Below, piece after piece: positions 1-9,092 of a stretch of 64,000 bases of DNA. Each line of letters starts with the position of its first letter. Within the stretch, counting starts at the first letter, position 1. A program made the position numbers and the translations under genes. The notes below the pieces were generated by a model. The model was given only the letters and a program-made list of their open reading frames with translations, was not told the DNA's origin and did not search any database. The stretch spans positions 1 through 64,000 of the forward strand of contig CAZFIV010000010.1 of NCBI GenBank assembly GCA_964519665.1, in the 5' to 3' direction. This DNA is from JANQQN01 sp964519665 (lineage in GTDB: Bacteria; Myxococcota; Kuafuiibacteriia; Kuafuiibacteriales; Kuafuiibacteriaceae).

Positions 1-30
1 CGCCAGCACGGAATCGCGAATGAACTCGAG

Positions 31-102
31 CGTTTGAGGCGCAGCCTCGCTAAAAGACTTGCTCCCGAGCGAAGCACGACAGTTTGAAGCGCAGCCTCGC
101 TA
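31..102. repeat. short direct repeat pair
   Basis: Two copies of a roughly 20-base sequence containing GCGCAGCCTCGCTA lie at about 31-51 and 82-102, differing at one base. The first 126 bases of the window hold no coding frame I can support. The copies could be part of a dispersed intergenic repeat or of a longer array cut by the window edge. Confidence 0.4.
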
Positions 103-126
103 CAGGCTTAGGAGCGCTCGCGTTTC

Positions 127-522
127 TCAGAGCCCTACGGCCACCGCCATCCCAACGGGACGTCGGTGGGCGCAGTCTTCATAGAGGCAGTGCCAATGCC
201 CGAGGCTCGTATCCCCGTACCGCCAACAGAGATAGCCAACCTGCCCGTCGAGCAAGGTCGGTATGTCGACCAACCCGTCGACTCGGCGAACCTCGACCCC
301 CAACGACCGGACGAGACTCAGGTGCGCTTTCAGCCGCGCTGAAAGCACCTTCATCCGACGGTCAGACCCGTTCGATGCGAGGGTGATTTCTCCCTCTTCG
401 GTTCCTTGAGCGCGTTCGAGTATCTCTTCAACCAAAGCCCGTGTTTCTCGAAAAATCTGTTCCAAGATCGGCACGAGGTCTTCTGCTTTAGCTTTCGTGA
501 AAGTTCGGGCCACCACGTTCAT
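127..522 (-). CDS. DUF2203 family protein
   Basis: A 131-residue cytoplasmic protein of unknown function. The pattern fits the DUF2203 family: an N-terminal RTFTKAKAEDLVPIL helix followed by a long helix, then LGVEVRRVDGLVDIPTL, then the diagnostic LCWRYGD...GHWH segment near the C-terminus, which corresponds to the family's LCWxxGE...WH motif. The frame is open further upstream, but the family homology begins right after the ATG at 522 (MNVVARTFTK), so I chose that start. It ends just before the repeat-containing left edge and is followed upstream by the TRAP operon on the same strand. No enzymatic role is known for the family. The conserved Trp/His suggests ligand or metal binding, which is only inference. 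Confidence 0.75.
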   Translation of the reverse strand: MNVVARTFTKAKAEDLVPILEQIFRETRALVEEILERAQGTEEGEITLASNGSDRRMKVLSARLKAHLSLVRSLGVEVRRVDGLVDIPTLLDGQVGYLCWRYGDTSLGHWHCLYEDCAHRRPVGMAVAVGL

Positions 523-664
523 GATTCGTGGTTCGAACCCCTGACGCTTGTCAAACCGTTTCCTTGAGCTTTGCAACGCGCTCAATACAAGCTCGCGGGG
601 TCCGTCGGTCGGCCGCCCGCATCCCAGAACACGCCCGTATCGGCGAACTCAGATAGAGAAATAA

Positions 665-2557
665 TCAGCGCGCTGCACCGCCGAAGACCCACTCAACAGG
701 CGCGAGAGTGAGAGCTGGCACGTACGTTATGAGAAGCACGGCGACTGCGAGGATCAGGAGGAAAGGTAACGCTGCGCCATACACTTGGAAAAGCGGTTTG
801 CGAAAGCGCACGGATGACAAGAAAAGATTCATGCCCACTGGGGGCGTCAAAAAGCCCAACTCGAGATTCGCGAGGAAGATCACTCCCAAGTGAATCGGGT
901 CGACACCGAACTCCTGGCTGATGGGGAGGATGAGGGGCACGACCACGATGAGTGCGCTGAAGATATCCATCACGCAGCCCACGAGGAGCAGAAAGCCGTT
1001 GAGGGCGAGCAGGAACATCCACTTCGACTCGATATTTTCGGTCGCCCAGTCGCTCGCCAGATCGGCGAGCTCGGCCTCGATGGTGTATTCCGACAGGCCG
1101 AGCGCGGCGCTGAGAATAATCAGAACGGCTCCGACCAAGGCGCTACAGTTGCGTGCGACCCGCGGCAAGTCCTTGGTGAACGACAGGTCTTTGGTCACGA
1201 AGACTTCGACAATGACCGCATACGTGGCCATGAACGCCGCGCACTCCTGCAGGGTCGCGAATCCGGTGAAGTACGCGACCATGATAAAGGGCAGCAGGAG
1301 CTCCCACTTCGCGTCGTAAATCGCGATGGCGAGGTTGCGGACGAAGGTCTTCGGCTCGAAGCGATCGGCGGGCCGCTGATCTCTGAACCCCGCGATGACC
1401 CCGAGCAAGCTCACCGACCCCACGAGCACGAAGCCGGGAATGATGCCCGCCACGAACATCTTGGGAATCGTCACCCCATACTTTCCGGCCTGGGTGCCAT
1501 ACAGAATGATGGGCAGCGACGGCGGAAAAAGAAGGCCGATACTGCCCGACGCCGTGAGGAGGCCGACCGAGAACCCCTCCTTGTACCGCTCCTTCATCAG
1601 CACCGGTAACAAAAGCCCGCCGAGGGCCAAAATGGTCACCCCGGAAGCGCCGGTGAATGTCGTGAAGAACGCACAGACCATCACCGCGAGGACGGCGATG
1701 CCGCCGGGCAGCCACCCCAGTAGAATCCGGAATACCCGCACCAAGCGCTCCGACGCCCGCGATTCCGCCAGCACGTACCCGGTGAACGTGAACAAGGGCA
1801 CCAGCGGCATCACGGGACTCTTCATCTGTTTGACGGTCGCGTCGGCGACCGAAGTGATGGGCGCCGGTAGCAACCAAAACAGCCACAGCGCGGCGCCCGC
1901 CAATACGATGAAGATCGGTGCCCCCGACACGGCGGCGACCCCCAGCAACCCGAGCCCCAAACCGATGACGACGTGGGTCGATTCAATGCTGTAGACATCG
2001 ACCCGACTCAGGGCCAGCAGCACGGCCGCGGCCACCACCAAGGTGATGATCCGGGGGGCGACACCACGCCCGCGCACCCACCACCAGCGGACCGCCAGCA
2101 ACCCGAACCCGACCGGCATGATCGACTGCACCGCCCATGTGGGAATGCCGAATGGGAGCGAGGCCGAGCTGTTCTGCTCGGCCAGAACCGTCAAGTACGC
2201 GCCTCGCGTCAGAAGGACAGTGACCAGAAGCCCGACCACGACCACGCCATCGTCGAAGACTCGGCGAACGCCGGTCGGCAAGAACACCAGCCCCTTCGAC
2301 AGGGACAGGTGGTCATCTTCTCGGGTGGCCAGCAGCGCGCCGAGAAAGGCGATCCAGAGGGTCAGCGCCGCCACCAGGGGGATCGCACCGGGTACGTTGA
2401 GTCCGTAGCGTCGAAGCAGAGCCTCAAGGATGGGCAACAGGGCCATCAGGCCCAACACCACTAGGCTGATCGAGTCTTCGAAGAGGTTGAAGCTTGCGAT
2501 CCACCGAGCCTTTGGGCCCGGCGGGTCGGACTGTTCGGAGAGGGCGGTCTGGTTCAC
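665..2557 (-). CDS. TRAP transporter permease, DctQ-DctM fusion
   Basis: An inner-membrane permease of a tripartite ATP-independent periplasmic (TRAP) transporter, which imports organic acids using an ion gradient. At 630 residues it is too long for DctM alone (about 430). Residues about 20-170 carry four hydrophobic segments and an ATREDDHLSLSKG stretch typical of the small subunit DctQ. Residues about 190-620 are the large subunit DctM, with FTGASGVTILALGG, GSIGLLFPPSLPIILYG and LELGFLTPPVGMNLF motifs. It starts 9 bp after the stop of the dctP gene and is the last gene of the TatT-DctP-DctQM operon. The substrate cannot be predicted from sequence alone. Confidence 0.92.
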   Translation of the reverse strand: MNQTALSEQSDPPGPKARWIASFNLFEDSISLVVLGLMALLPILEALLRRYGLNVPGAIPLVAALTLWIAFLGALLATREDDHLSLSKGLVFLPTGVRRVFDDGVVVVGLLVTVLLTRGAYLTVLAEQNSSASLPFGIPTWAVQSIMPVGFGLLAVRWWWVRGRGVAPRIITLVVAAAVLLALSRVDVYSIESTHVVIGLGLGLLGVAAVSGAPIFIVLAGAALWLFWLLPAPITSVADATVKQMKSPVMPLVPLFTFTGYVLAESRASERLVRVFRILLGWLPGGIAVLAVMVCAFFTTFTGASGVTILALGGLLLPVLMKERYKEGFSVGLLTASGSIGLLFPPSLPIILYGTQAGKYGVTIPKMFVAGIIPGFVLVGSVSLLGVIAGFRDQRPADRFEPKTFVRNLAIAIYDAKWELLLPFIMVAYFTGFATLQECAAFMATYAVIVEVFVTKDLSFTKDLPRVARNCSALVGAVLIILSAALGLSEYTIEAELADLASDWATENIESKWMFLLALNGFLLLVGCVMDIFSALIVVVPLILPISQEFGVDPIHLGVIFLANLELGFLTPPVGMNLFLSSVRFRKPLFQVYGAALPFLLILAVAVLLITYVPALTLAPVEWVFGGAAR

Positions 2558-2566
2558 TTGACGGGG

Positions 2567-3646
2567 CTACTTTCCGCGGGCGCGAAACTCAGCGGTCAGG
2601 CGGAAAACTTCGTCGAAGTACTCGGCAGGTACGATCTTCCCACGGACATCGGGGTAGGATTTCTTGATCCGCGTACGCCAGATCTCGACCAGCTCGGGGG
2701 TGGCCTCGATGACGTTGAGTCCGTTCTCCTTCATGACCTCAACCGCCTCTTCATCCAGCTTGCGGACCGCCAGCTTCGTGCGCAGTCCTTCTTCTTCGGC
2801 GATCCGGAGCATTTCTTCATGGTACTCCTGGGGAATCCGCTCGAAAGCCTTCTTGCTCATCACGGTGGCCCCATTGAGCGGCGACCACTTGACCTGCACC
2901 ATGTTCGGCGCGAGTCCGAACCACTGGGACGACAGGGCGAACAGCGGAGTGGTCACGAACCAGTCGACGAGGCCAGTCTGCAGCGATGGCACGACCTCGG
3001 TCGCGGACAACGGAACGGCATTGAAGCCGGCGGCCTTCCAGGCCGCCTCGCTGTCCGGATCTTCCGACCAGATATACAGCTTCTGCTTGGCAAACTCCTC
3101 GGGCGTTCGAGCCGGCTCCTTCGAGAACATGTGGACCCAGCCAGCGTCTCCCCAGTGAAGGACCACAAAGCCAGCCTTCTCGAGCTCCTTCTTGACCATG
3201 GGCCCCATCCGGTCTCGGACGTAGTCGAGCTCTTCGTAGCTCTCGATCGCGAGCGGAATCTGCCAGGCCATGGCCGCCGGCGTCAGACGCTGAAGGCCGA
3301 CGCCGGTGATGGTCGCCGCTTGCAGGCGATCATAGTTCATCCGGCGGATCATATCGCCTTCATCGCCGACCTTGCCGCTATCGTAGATCTTCAGGGTGAC
3401 CAAGCCGTCGGTGGCCTTGCTCCAACGGTCGCCGATCCGCCGGAGTCCGTCGTACCAAGGCGACTTCTTGGGCGCCAACGTCCCGAGCTTGATCTTGATC
3501 TTCCTTTTGGCGAGCGCGGGCTCGGGATTGGATACCAGCACCCCGAACGCCACGGCCGCAGCCGTCAGACAGATTCCGGAGCCCCGAACGGAAAAACCAG
3601 CACCCCGAAAGGCCCCAGCGCGCTTCATAGTGTTCGACCCATTCAT
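2567..3646 (-). CDS. dctP: TRAP transporter substrate-binding protein DctP
   Basis: A periplasmic solute-binding subunit of the TRAP transporter, 359 residues. It has an N-terminal signal peptide ending about SNPEPALA, then the DctP fold: KIKLGTLAPKKSPWYDGLRRIGDRW at the mature N-terminus, and SLQTGLVDWFVTTP and PLNGATVMSKKAFERIP in the later lobes. In this family the P-subunit usually binds a carboxylate through a conserved Arg. Its ATG (3644-3646) overlaps the stop codon of the upstream tatT gene in an ATGA arrangement, so translation is probably coupled. The permease follows after 9 bp. The pairing with TatT marks it as a TatP-type subunit. Confidence 0.92.
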   Translation of the reverse strand: MNGSNTMKRAGAFRGAGFSVRGSGICLTAAAVAFGVLVSNPEPALAKRKIKIKLGTLAPKKSPWYDGLRRIGDRWSKATDGLVTLKIYDSGKVGDEGDMIRRMNYDRLQAATITGVGLQRLTPAAMAWQIPLAIESYEELDYVRDRMGPMVKKELEKAGFVVLHWGDAGWVHMFSKEPARTPEEFAKQKLYIWSEDPDSEAAWKAAGFNAVPLSATEVVPSLQTGLVDWFVTTPLFALSSQWFGLAPNMVQVKWSPLNGATVMSKKAFERIPQEYHEEMLRIAEEEGLRTKLAVRKLDEEAVEVMKENGLNVIEATPELVEIWRTRIKKSYPDVRGKIVPAEYFDEVFRLTAEFRARGK

Positions 3647-4572
3647 GGGCTTTCCTCCTGACCGTCCTCCTCGGCGTCGAGGAAGAGGTCGTCAATTCGA
3701 GCCAACAAGCGGCGGGCGCGGCGCTGCATGATGACGTTTACCAGCCTGTCGTCGGGGTGGCTGTCGACGTCCACCGCCAATGCTTTGTCGATCAGCGACC
3801 GGAAAAGCTTCACATCCTGCTGTTGGACGGCCACACCTTCGGCATAGCCCAGATAGGTTCCGGCCCGCCGGCCACCGTTCAGCTCGAGCGCCCGATCGAA
3901 GTGCTTCCGGGCGGCCGCCAGATCTCCGCCGGGGCGGCTGGTCTCATACGAGACCATGAAGTCGTGCAGAGCGCCGTCGGACCAGTCCTCATCGAGGGTC
4001 AGGGCTCGCTCGACCATCTTGCCGGCCAGAGGCAGATCGACCACCAGCCGAGGCTCCAGCCCACCCGAGCTGATGGCGAGCGACCACGAGGCCGCCGTCC
4101 AGTACAGCAGCGCCACGTCGTCGACATCGGTTTCGGCGAGGGTCGCGTCCGGGTCGGCCCGAAGCCTCGCCGCGAAGTCGTCGTGCTCGACCGCGAGGCC
4201 TCTCATGCCGTAGTCTCTCGCCCGCAAGAACAGGTTTTGCGCCCTCTTCTTCAGGACCTCGGAGGCTTTGTAGTCTTTGGGTTCGATGACGTGGGCTTTT
4301 TCGTAGATGAAGCCGTACGCGTACTGGACGTAGCCCGACGTCAGAGCGGTCAGCAGTCCGCGGTGCTCGGGCTTCGACACGAGCACCGTCTCCATGGTCT
4401 TCAACCCGAACGGTGCCGACGCTTCGATGAGCTCAGGGTCATTGTCGCTCGCGTAACTGCTACCGGAGCCCGACAGCGCGTCGGCGACCAGGCCGGTCGC
4501 GACCCCCGAGCATCCGGGCCCACCGAGGCCGACCACGGCGAGCAACAAGCCCCGAGCCAGGGGCTTCTGCAT
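3643..4572 (-). CDS. TatT-family TPR lipoprotein of a TRAP system
   Basis: A TRAP-associated TPR protein (TatT family, as in Treponema pallidum Tp0956), thought to sit in the periplasm, trimerise and dock onto the P-subunit. The protein is about 309 residues from the ATG at 4572. MQKPLARGLLLAVVGLGGPGC gives a lipoprotein signal peptide with the lipid-accepting Cys near residue 21. The open frame extends to 4674, but that extension lacks signal features. The mature part is helical, with LTSGYVQYAYGFIYEKAHVIE, KRAQNLFLRARDYGMRGL and LHDFMVSYE typical of the family. Its stop overlaps the dctP start by 4 bp, which supports a common function. Confidence 0.85.
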   Translation of the reverse strand: MQKPLARGLLLAVVGLGGPGCSGVATGLVADALSGSGSSYASDNDPELIEASAPFGLKTMETVLVSKPEHRGLLTALTSGYVQYAYGFIYEKAHVIEPKDYKASEVLKKRAQNLFLRARDYGMRGLAVEHDDFAARLRADPDATLAETDVDDVALLYWTAASWSLAISSGGLEPRLVVDLPLAGKMVERALTLDEDWSDGALHDFMVSYETSRPGGDLAAARKHFDRALELNGGRRAGTYLGYAEGVAVQQQDVKLFRSLIDKALAVDVDSHPDDRLVNVIMQRRARRLLARIDDLFLDAEEDGQEESP

Positions 4573-4698
4573 TATCTGCCGCCCCGAATGGACGCGTGCG
4601 AAGGAGGCGCTCACAGCGCTGCGGACGCTAGGTTGGGGCCGAGATCGCGTCAACCACGCTGTGCCGAGCGACATGGGGCAATCCTCAGTTGAGGACCG

Positions 4699-5262
4699 TC
4701 ACTTCTTTGGCTTTGCATCACGAATGATCAGAGTCCGATACGACTTCGCCAGCTCGCGTCGGATTCGCGGCCAGGCTCGGGGATCAACAACCGTGACTAT
4801 CAACACAATCGTCGCCTGCTTCTCGATCAGGACCATCTCTCCGACCTCCCGGCCTTTGATCACGAAGCGAGTGGCCCGTTCACCCATCATGGGCCTGATA
4901 CCCGGCAGGTCGAGCTTCTGAGGAGGAAGCGGGGCTGCGGAGGGGTGCTCGCGCTTCAACTCGCTCAGGTATTGGCCGAGCTCGGAGGGATGCAGCGCCG
5001 CCGCGATCAGCATCTTGCCCTCGCCTTCCGGTCCATACAGGCGCACGGCGCGGCCCCGGCTTTCGAACTCTCCCGTCCATCCGGCTTCCACCGCGATCTG
5101 CACTCGGCGGTCGACGGCCATCGTGTCGGCGGACCCAGGGCGGCGCAATCGGAGCTCCCGCAACTTGAGGGTAGGCCCCCGAGGACGCTGAGCCCAAACT
5201 GACCCGGCCGCGGCGTTCACCCCGACCACAGCCAGCAATACGATTACCAGGATTCTCACCAT
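4699..5262 (-). CDS. hypothetical exported protein
   Basis: A 187-residue protein with a clear Sec signal peptide (MVRILVIVLLAVVGVNAAAGSVWAQ, cleavage probably after VWA). The mature part is short, alpha/beta in character and rich in Arg, with MLIAAALHPSELGQYLSELKRE and ATRFVIKGREVGEMVLIEKQATIVLIVTV. I do not recognise the family. It resembles small periplasmic proteins of the DcrB/DUF1795 kind in general form (one domain testing membrane or lipid damage), but no diagnostic motif is present. It lies 126 bp upstream of tatT on the same strand and could share its transcript. Confidence 0.65.
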   Translation of the reverse strand: MVRILVIVLLAVVGVNAAAGSVWAQRPRGPTLKLRELRLRRPGSADTMAVDRRVQIAVEAGWTGEFESRGRAVRLYGPEGEGKMLIAAALHPSELGQYLSELKREHPSAAPLPPQKLDLPGIRPMMGERATRFVIKGREVGEMVLIEKQATIVLIVTVVDPRAWPRIRRELAKSYRTLIIRDAKPKK

Positions 5263-5414
5263 TCAAGAGTAATACGCGGGCGGCCGAATAGCGATGCACA
5301 TCCCGGCGACGATTTGGGCGCCGCGATCAGCGGCCAGCCCGCTACGGTCCGGCGCGAGTCGGTCGGAACCCGCTGCCCTTCACCGTTCGTGCGGACCGGT
5401 GTAAAGCCGACCGG

Positions 5415-5861
5415 GTGAGCACGCTCAAGGATATCGTTTGTTCGGCAGAGAACCGAGACAATGTGATCGCGGATACCGTCAACCTCGTGGACGCTGAAGT
5501 GGCATCCAAGGGCGGAATCTCCGGTTTTGCCATCAAAGCGGGGTACCGGGTGGTGAAGGGCCTCCGCCCCTCCTTGATCCGCGACGCGGTCGACAACTTG
5601 CTCGATAAGTTCGTCGACAAGCTCGAACCCTTTTACGCAGATTGGGTCGCCAAGAGTAAGACGCCGGCCTTCGACCAGTTCTTGTCCTCGCAACCGAAAG
5701 AAGTGGCGAACGCTCTGCTCGCGGTGACCGACGAACGGGCCGAAAGGGTCGACAACGCGACCGTCAAGAAGACCTACCAGGGCCTTCGTCCCCAGGGCGA
5801 AAAAAACGTCATCGCCGCCGTCCCGGGCCTGGGCAAGGTGCTGGTCAAGTACGTGAAGTAG
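5415..5861 (+). CDS. DUF6918 family protein
   Basis: A 148-residue cytoplasmic protein of unknown function. It matches the DUF6918 pattern: a start such as TLKDIV...NRDNVIADTVNLVDAEVASKGGISGFAIKAGYRVVK, then LIRDAVDNLLDKFVDKLEPFYADW, and a C-terminal AVPGLGKVLVKYVK. The frame opens with GTG at 5415, giving MSTLKDIV, which is the expected family N-terminus. It is transcribed divergently from the exported-protein gene at 4699-5262. Its last 17 bases overlap the 3' end of the transglutaminase gene on the other strand (convergent overlap). No role is known. Confidence 0.75.
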   Translation: MSTLKDIVCSAENRDNVIADTVNLVDAEVASKGGISGFAIKAGYRVVKGLRPSLIRDAVDNLLDKFVDKLEPFYADWVAKSKTPAFDQFLSSQPKEVANALLAVTDERAERVDNATVKKTYQGLRPQGEKNVIAAVPGLGKVLVKYVK

Positions 5862-7908
5862 CGGCCTTGCGGGCGGTGGCGACCGCCCGCTCGAGTTGGC
5901 GCACCGCGTTGACCAAACGCGATGGCGGACGGTTCGGCTCCGCCTCGGCCCCGAAACGCCAGGCTTCGTACTCTGCCACCACGCGGCGTGCTTCGACCTG
6001 CGCGGGCCTGGGGACTTTCGCCACGAGCGTTCCCAGCGGTGAGGAGGGGTCAGCGTGGCGATCGAGGGCGAAGCGCAGCCGACGGCCGAGCCCAACCGAC
6101 CGGCGCCGACCCACCCTCCACCAGACCAGCAACATCGTGACCATGCCACCGACCGCCAGCAGCAGGCCCGACCGCTGAACCGCGGCCGGCGCCTGACCGC
6201 CCGAGCCGAAGCTCCACGCCGGCCCCACCTCGCCATCGGCCGAGAACCAGTCCGAAGGAATAAGCCGCTCGACCAGGGCCCTCCGCTTCTTCTCATCGAA
6301 GTCGACCACGTGGTTGAACCACAGGGCATCGAGCGCATCGTAGACGTCGCGGAGCCACGCCAAGGCCTTCGACCGGCGGCGAGCCCGCTCTCCGGGCGGG
6401 GTCGCGTCGACCCACACCCAGCCCTCGTCGGGCAGATAGACTTCGACCCACGCGTGCGCGTCCTGTTCGGTAAACTCGAGCGTCTGCGCGGTCGAATTCC
6501 ACCATCCGCCGTAATAACCGGTCACCACCCGCGAAGGCACCCCTGCCACCCGCAGCAGCGCCGCGACCGCCCCCGCATATAGCTCGCAGTGACCTTGGCG
6601 CGCTTCGAACAGGAATCGGGCGAGCGGGTCATCGGCCTGTCCGGGCAACGGGTCGACGCTGTAGACGTAGCCGGTTTGGAAATGCCCCAGAACCGCTCGG
6701 ATCTTGTCGGCGGCGGTCGTCGCGCTGTCGGTCAGTCGCTGCCCCAAGGCACGAACCCGAGGGTCCAAGCGCTCCGGCAACTTCAACCATCGATTCTTCA
6801 ATGCGCGCTCGGCGGAGGCCGGCAAGCGAACCGGGGGCGCCGGAGCGCCGAGGTCGAAGCCGTACTCGAGGGTCAACGCGGAACTCGCCAACCCGATCTG
6901 CCAAGTACCGTCGATGCTCGTTCGGGCCCGAGCCTCGACTTCGAGCAACCGAGCCGGGCGATCTCGCCCTACCGCCACCAGCGGATGCGGGCCCCTCGAT
7001 CGGGTGATTCGATGCAAGACCACGTCGACGCGCTGGCGGCTACTGGCGTTCGGCGGCCGGCGTCCCGGCTCGAACAACGGGAACAGGCCCGGCGGCGAAT
7101 CCCGTCGCCACTCCCGACCGTCGAATACATCCAGGCTGTAGACCTTCGCGTAGAGCTTGGTGAGCGGGCCGTCGCTGCCGGATTGGCGGCTGACCCTCAT
7201 GACAACGGTGCCGTTGGTACCCGCTCCGACGCCGTTATTGGTCAACGTCATGCGGTCAGTGGCGCCCGGGAGGGTCATGAACGCGCCTGCGCCCAGCAAT
7301 CGAGCGAAGCGATGCTTGGGAAAGAGCGTCAGCCCCACGTAGCCAACCAAGATGAACAGCATGGCCGTCGCCGCTACCCGGGCCAGGCCCCCGGGCGCTC
7401 GGCGCCGCAAGAGCGCTTTCCTGACCATCGCCCGCCGGTGCTCGGGCTCCCGTTCGGCGATGCCGATGATCTGGGACGACCGGAGCGCAGCGTAGGTCAG
7501 AACCACGAATCCGATGAAGGTCGGCAAGAACGCCAACCCGGGCGTGATGGTGGTGGATACCGCCAGCAACACGGCCGCGCCACCGAGTAGAATCAAGTCA
7601 TCGCGTAGCCCTTGTCGCAGCACGTACCGGTTGAACAGTCCAAGCAACACCACGATCACAACGGAGTCGATACGGACCCGACCGGCGATCGCGAGAGCCC
7701 AAACCAGGACGGCGACCGTGAGTCCGTGCACGATCCAGGTCCGAAGTGGACCTCGTTGGGGGTCGTGCAGCTGCGACATCGTGGCCAGCATCGCCAGGAC
7801 CAACAGGCCCGCCGCGGCCGCCAGCAGGGTCGAGCCGCTCATCGTTCCCACCGCGGCCAACGCGCACGCGCCGAACAACGACCAGCGATGGACCCGTCCC
7901 AGCGTCAT
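5845..7908 (-). CDS. TgpA-type membrane transglutaminase-like protein
   Basis: A membrane protein of the DUF3488/transglutaminase (TgpA) family, 687 residues. The N-terminal part (about 10-200) holds five to six membrane helices, followed by a large periplasmic region with a transglutaminase-like fold. The catalytic triad is visible as Cys in QGHCELYAGAVAALLR, His in EQDAHAWVEVYLP and Asp in VWVDATPPGE. A last membrane helix (LLLAVGGMVTMLLVWW) and a cytoplasmic tail follow. I start at the ATG at 7908 because it overlaps the DUF58 stop in an ATGA arrangement and begins the first membrane helix. The frame upstream of that is an Arg/Gly-rich shadow. It forms an operon with moxR and DUF58 genes, a common conserved trio. 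Confidence 0.92.
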   Translation of the reverse strand: MTLGRVHRWSLFGACALAAVGTMSGSTLLAAAAGLLVLAMLATMSQLHDPQRGPLRTWIVHGLTVAVLVWALAIAGRVRIDSVVIVVLLGLFNRYVLRQGLRDDLILLGGAAVLLAVSTTITPGLAFLPTFIGFVVLTYAALRSSQIIGIAEREPEHRRAMVRKALLRRRAPGGLARVAATAMLFILVGYVGLTLFPKHRFARLLGAGAFMTLPGATDRMTLTNNGVGAGTNGTVVMRVSRQSGSDGPLTKLYAKVYSLDVFDGREWRRDSPPGLFPLFEPGRRPPNASSRQRVDVVLHRITRSRGPHPLVAVGRDRPARLLEVEARARTSIDGTWQIGLASSALTLEYGFDLGAPAPPVRLPASAERALKNRWLKLPERLDPRVRALGQRLTDSATTAADKIRAVLGHFQTGYVYSVDPLPGQADDPLARFLFEARQGHCELYAGAVAALLRVAGVPSRVVTGYYGGWWNSTAQTLEFTEQDAHAWVEVYLPDEGWVWVDATPPGERARRRSKALAWLRDVYDALDALWFNHVVDFDEKKRRALVERLIPSDWFSADGEVGPAWSFGSGGQAPAAVQRSGLLLAVGGMVTMLLVWWRVGRRRSVGLGRRLRFALDRHADPSSPLGTLVAKVPRPAQVEARRVVAEYEAWRFGAEAEPNRPPSRLVNAVRQLERAVATARKAATSRT

Positions 7909-9077
7909 ACGACCGCTCCGAGCTGCCCCTCGGCGTCGACCTCGACGCTTCGGGCTCCCCCTGACGGACGCTTCGTCCCGACGGGGACCAACCATAGGCC
8001 GGGCCCCTCCGTGGCCGCCGGCTCCGCCTCGGCCAACGCGAGCGCGTCGAACAAACCGTCGAGACTCGATGTTCCGGGCGCGAGACGCGTCGCCCCCACC
8101 GTGAGTCCGGGCGCAAAACCCCGCCGCTCCCATTCGAGTAGGGTCGCCTGCGCGATCTCCAACGCTCGTTCCCATGCACCGGCGTCGGTGTCCGGACCGT
8201 GCGCGACCCCCAGCCAGGCCGCTGGTCGCTCCGCTCCCGCGAGCTCCAGCACCACTTCCTTACCCAAGCTGAGCGTCCGGAGCGCGTGGACCCGGTGCTG
8301 GGCGTCCCAAGGCTGTCGCTCGCGTAGTCCGTAGACCTCGAGCCCCATCCCCTTCTTGTCTTGACTGTCCCCGTCGATCTGAAGCCCGCGGGGGTCGGCC
8401 AAGGTCGACGGGCAAGGAACCCGGCGGGGCCGGACGATCACTTCCAGCGACACCGACAGGTCGCGAGCTTTATTCAACAGCGCAAACGGGTACGTGGTCA
8501 CGAGCTCGCAATCGCCGAGCCCCGCCCGGCCTCGCTCCGCGAAGCTGCGGTAGCCCACGGTTCGACCTTGCCGGCCCTCTAGCACGGCGAGCTGAGCGTC
8601 GAGGATCGCCGGGCTCGTCAACGTCTTCGAGCGCCACGGCGGCCATACGCCCTGGGGCGACTCGCGCACGATCAGACCGAACGAAGGCAACTCGGAGACC
8701 CGGCCCGCGGGCCGGGTGAAGATGATATCGAGCGGGGCCGGCCGGTCGACGTACACCGCGTCCAGCGGCCGCACGTGCACGCTGACCCCCCGCATGTTTC
8801 GTTCCGACAACACACCGGAAACGACCACCGTCACCATAGCCGCGGCGAGCAGCATGAAGAGAAGATTGTTGGTCGCGCTGACCGCCGCCACGCCGAGGAC
8901 CAGCGGCGAGCTGAGGACGAATAGACCGGCCCGGGTCGGAATCGCACGTCGCGGCGGAGGCTTGAAGAACCCCGAACGCTTGCGCCGGGCGGAGGAGGTC
9001 ATCGGCTGGCGCTTCTGTGGCTCTCGGTTCGATGAGCCTGCCGGGGCGCCGTCAGGCGCCGTCGAGGTCGGGGTCAC
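7905..9077 (-). CDS. DUF58 domain-containing membrane protein
   Basis: A 390-residue protein with two close membrane helices (about 48-95: AGLFVLSSPLVLGVAAVSATNNLLFMLLAAAMVTVVVSGVL) and a long cytoplasmic DUF58 region, the partner that normally accompanies MoxR ATPases and TgpA-type transglutaminases. The usual LREYxxGDDxRxIHW block of DUF58 proteins is recognisable but worn here as GLRERQPWDAQHRVHALRTLSLGKEVVLE. It sits 15 bp after the MoxR gene and overlaps the transglutaminase gene by 4 bp. The role of the trio is not firmly established; chaperone-like assembly of envelope proteins is the usual suggestion. Confidence 0.88.
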   Translation of the reverse strand: MTPTSTAPDGAPAGSSNREPQKRQPMTSSARRKRSGFFKPPPRRAIPTRAGLFVLSSPLVLGVAAVSATNNLLFMLLAAAMVTVVVSGVLSERNMRGVSVHVRPLDAVYVDRPAPLDIIFTRPAGRVSELPSFGLIVRESPQGVWPPWRSKTLTSPAILDAQLAVLEGRQGRTVGYRSFAERGRAGLGDCELVTTYPFALLNKARDLSVSLEVIVRPRRVPCPSTLADPRGLQIDGDSQDKKGMGLEVYGLRERQPWDAQHRVHALRTLSLGKEVVLELAGAERPAAWLGVAHGPDTDAGAWERALEIAQATLLEWERRGFAPGLTVGATRLAPGTSSLDGLFDALALAEAEPAATEGPGLWLVPVGTKRPSGGARSVEVDAEGQLGAVV

Positions 9078-9092
9078 TTCGGTGTCTCCAGG

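Noticed and set aside
526..540. GGTTCGAACC, like a tRNA T-arm
   Set aside because: No paired T-stem, acceptor stem or anticodon arm can be drawn around it on either strand.
5845..8175. extended start of the transglutaminase (776 residues)
   Set aside because: The first 88 residues are Arg/Gly-rich shadow of DUF58; the ATGA overlap at 7908 gives a natural start.
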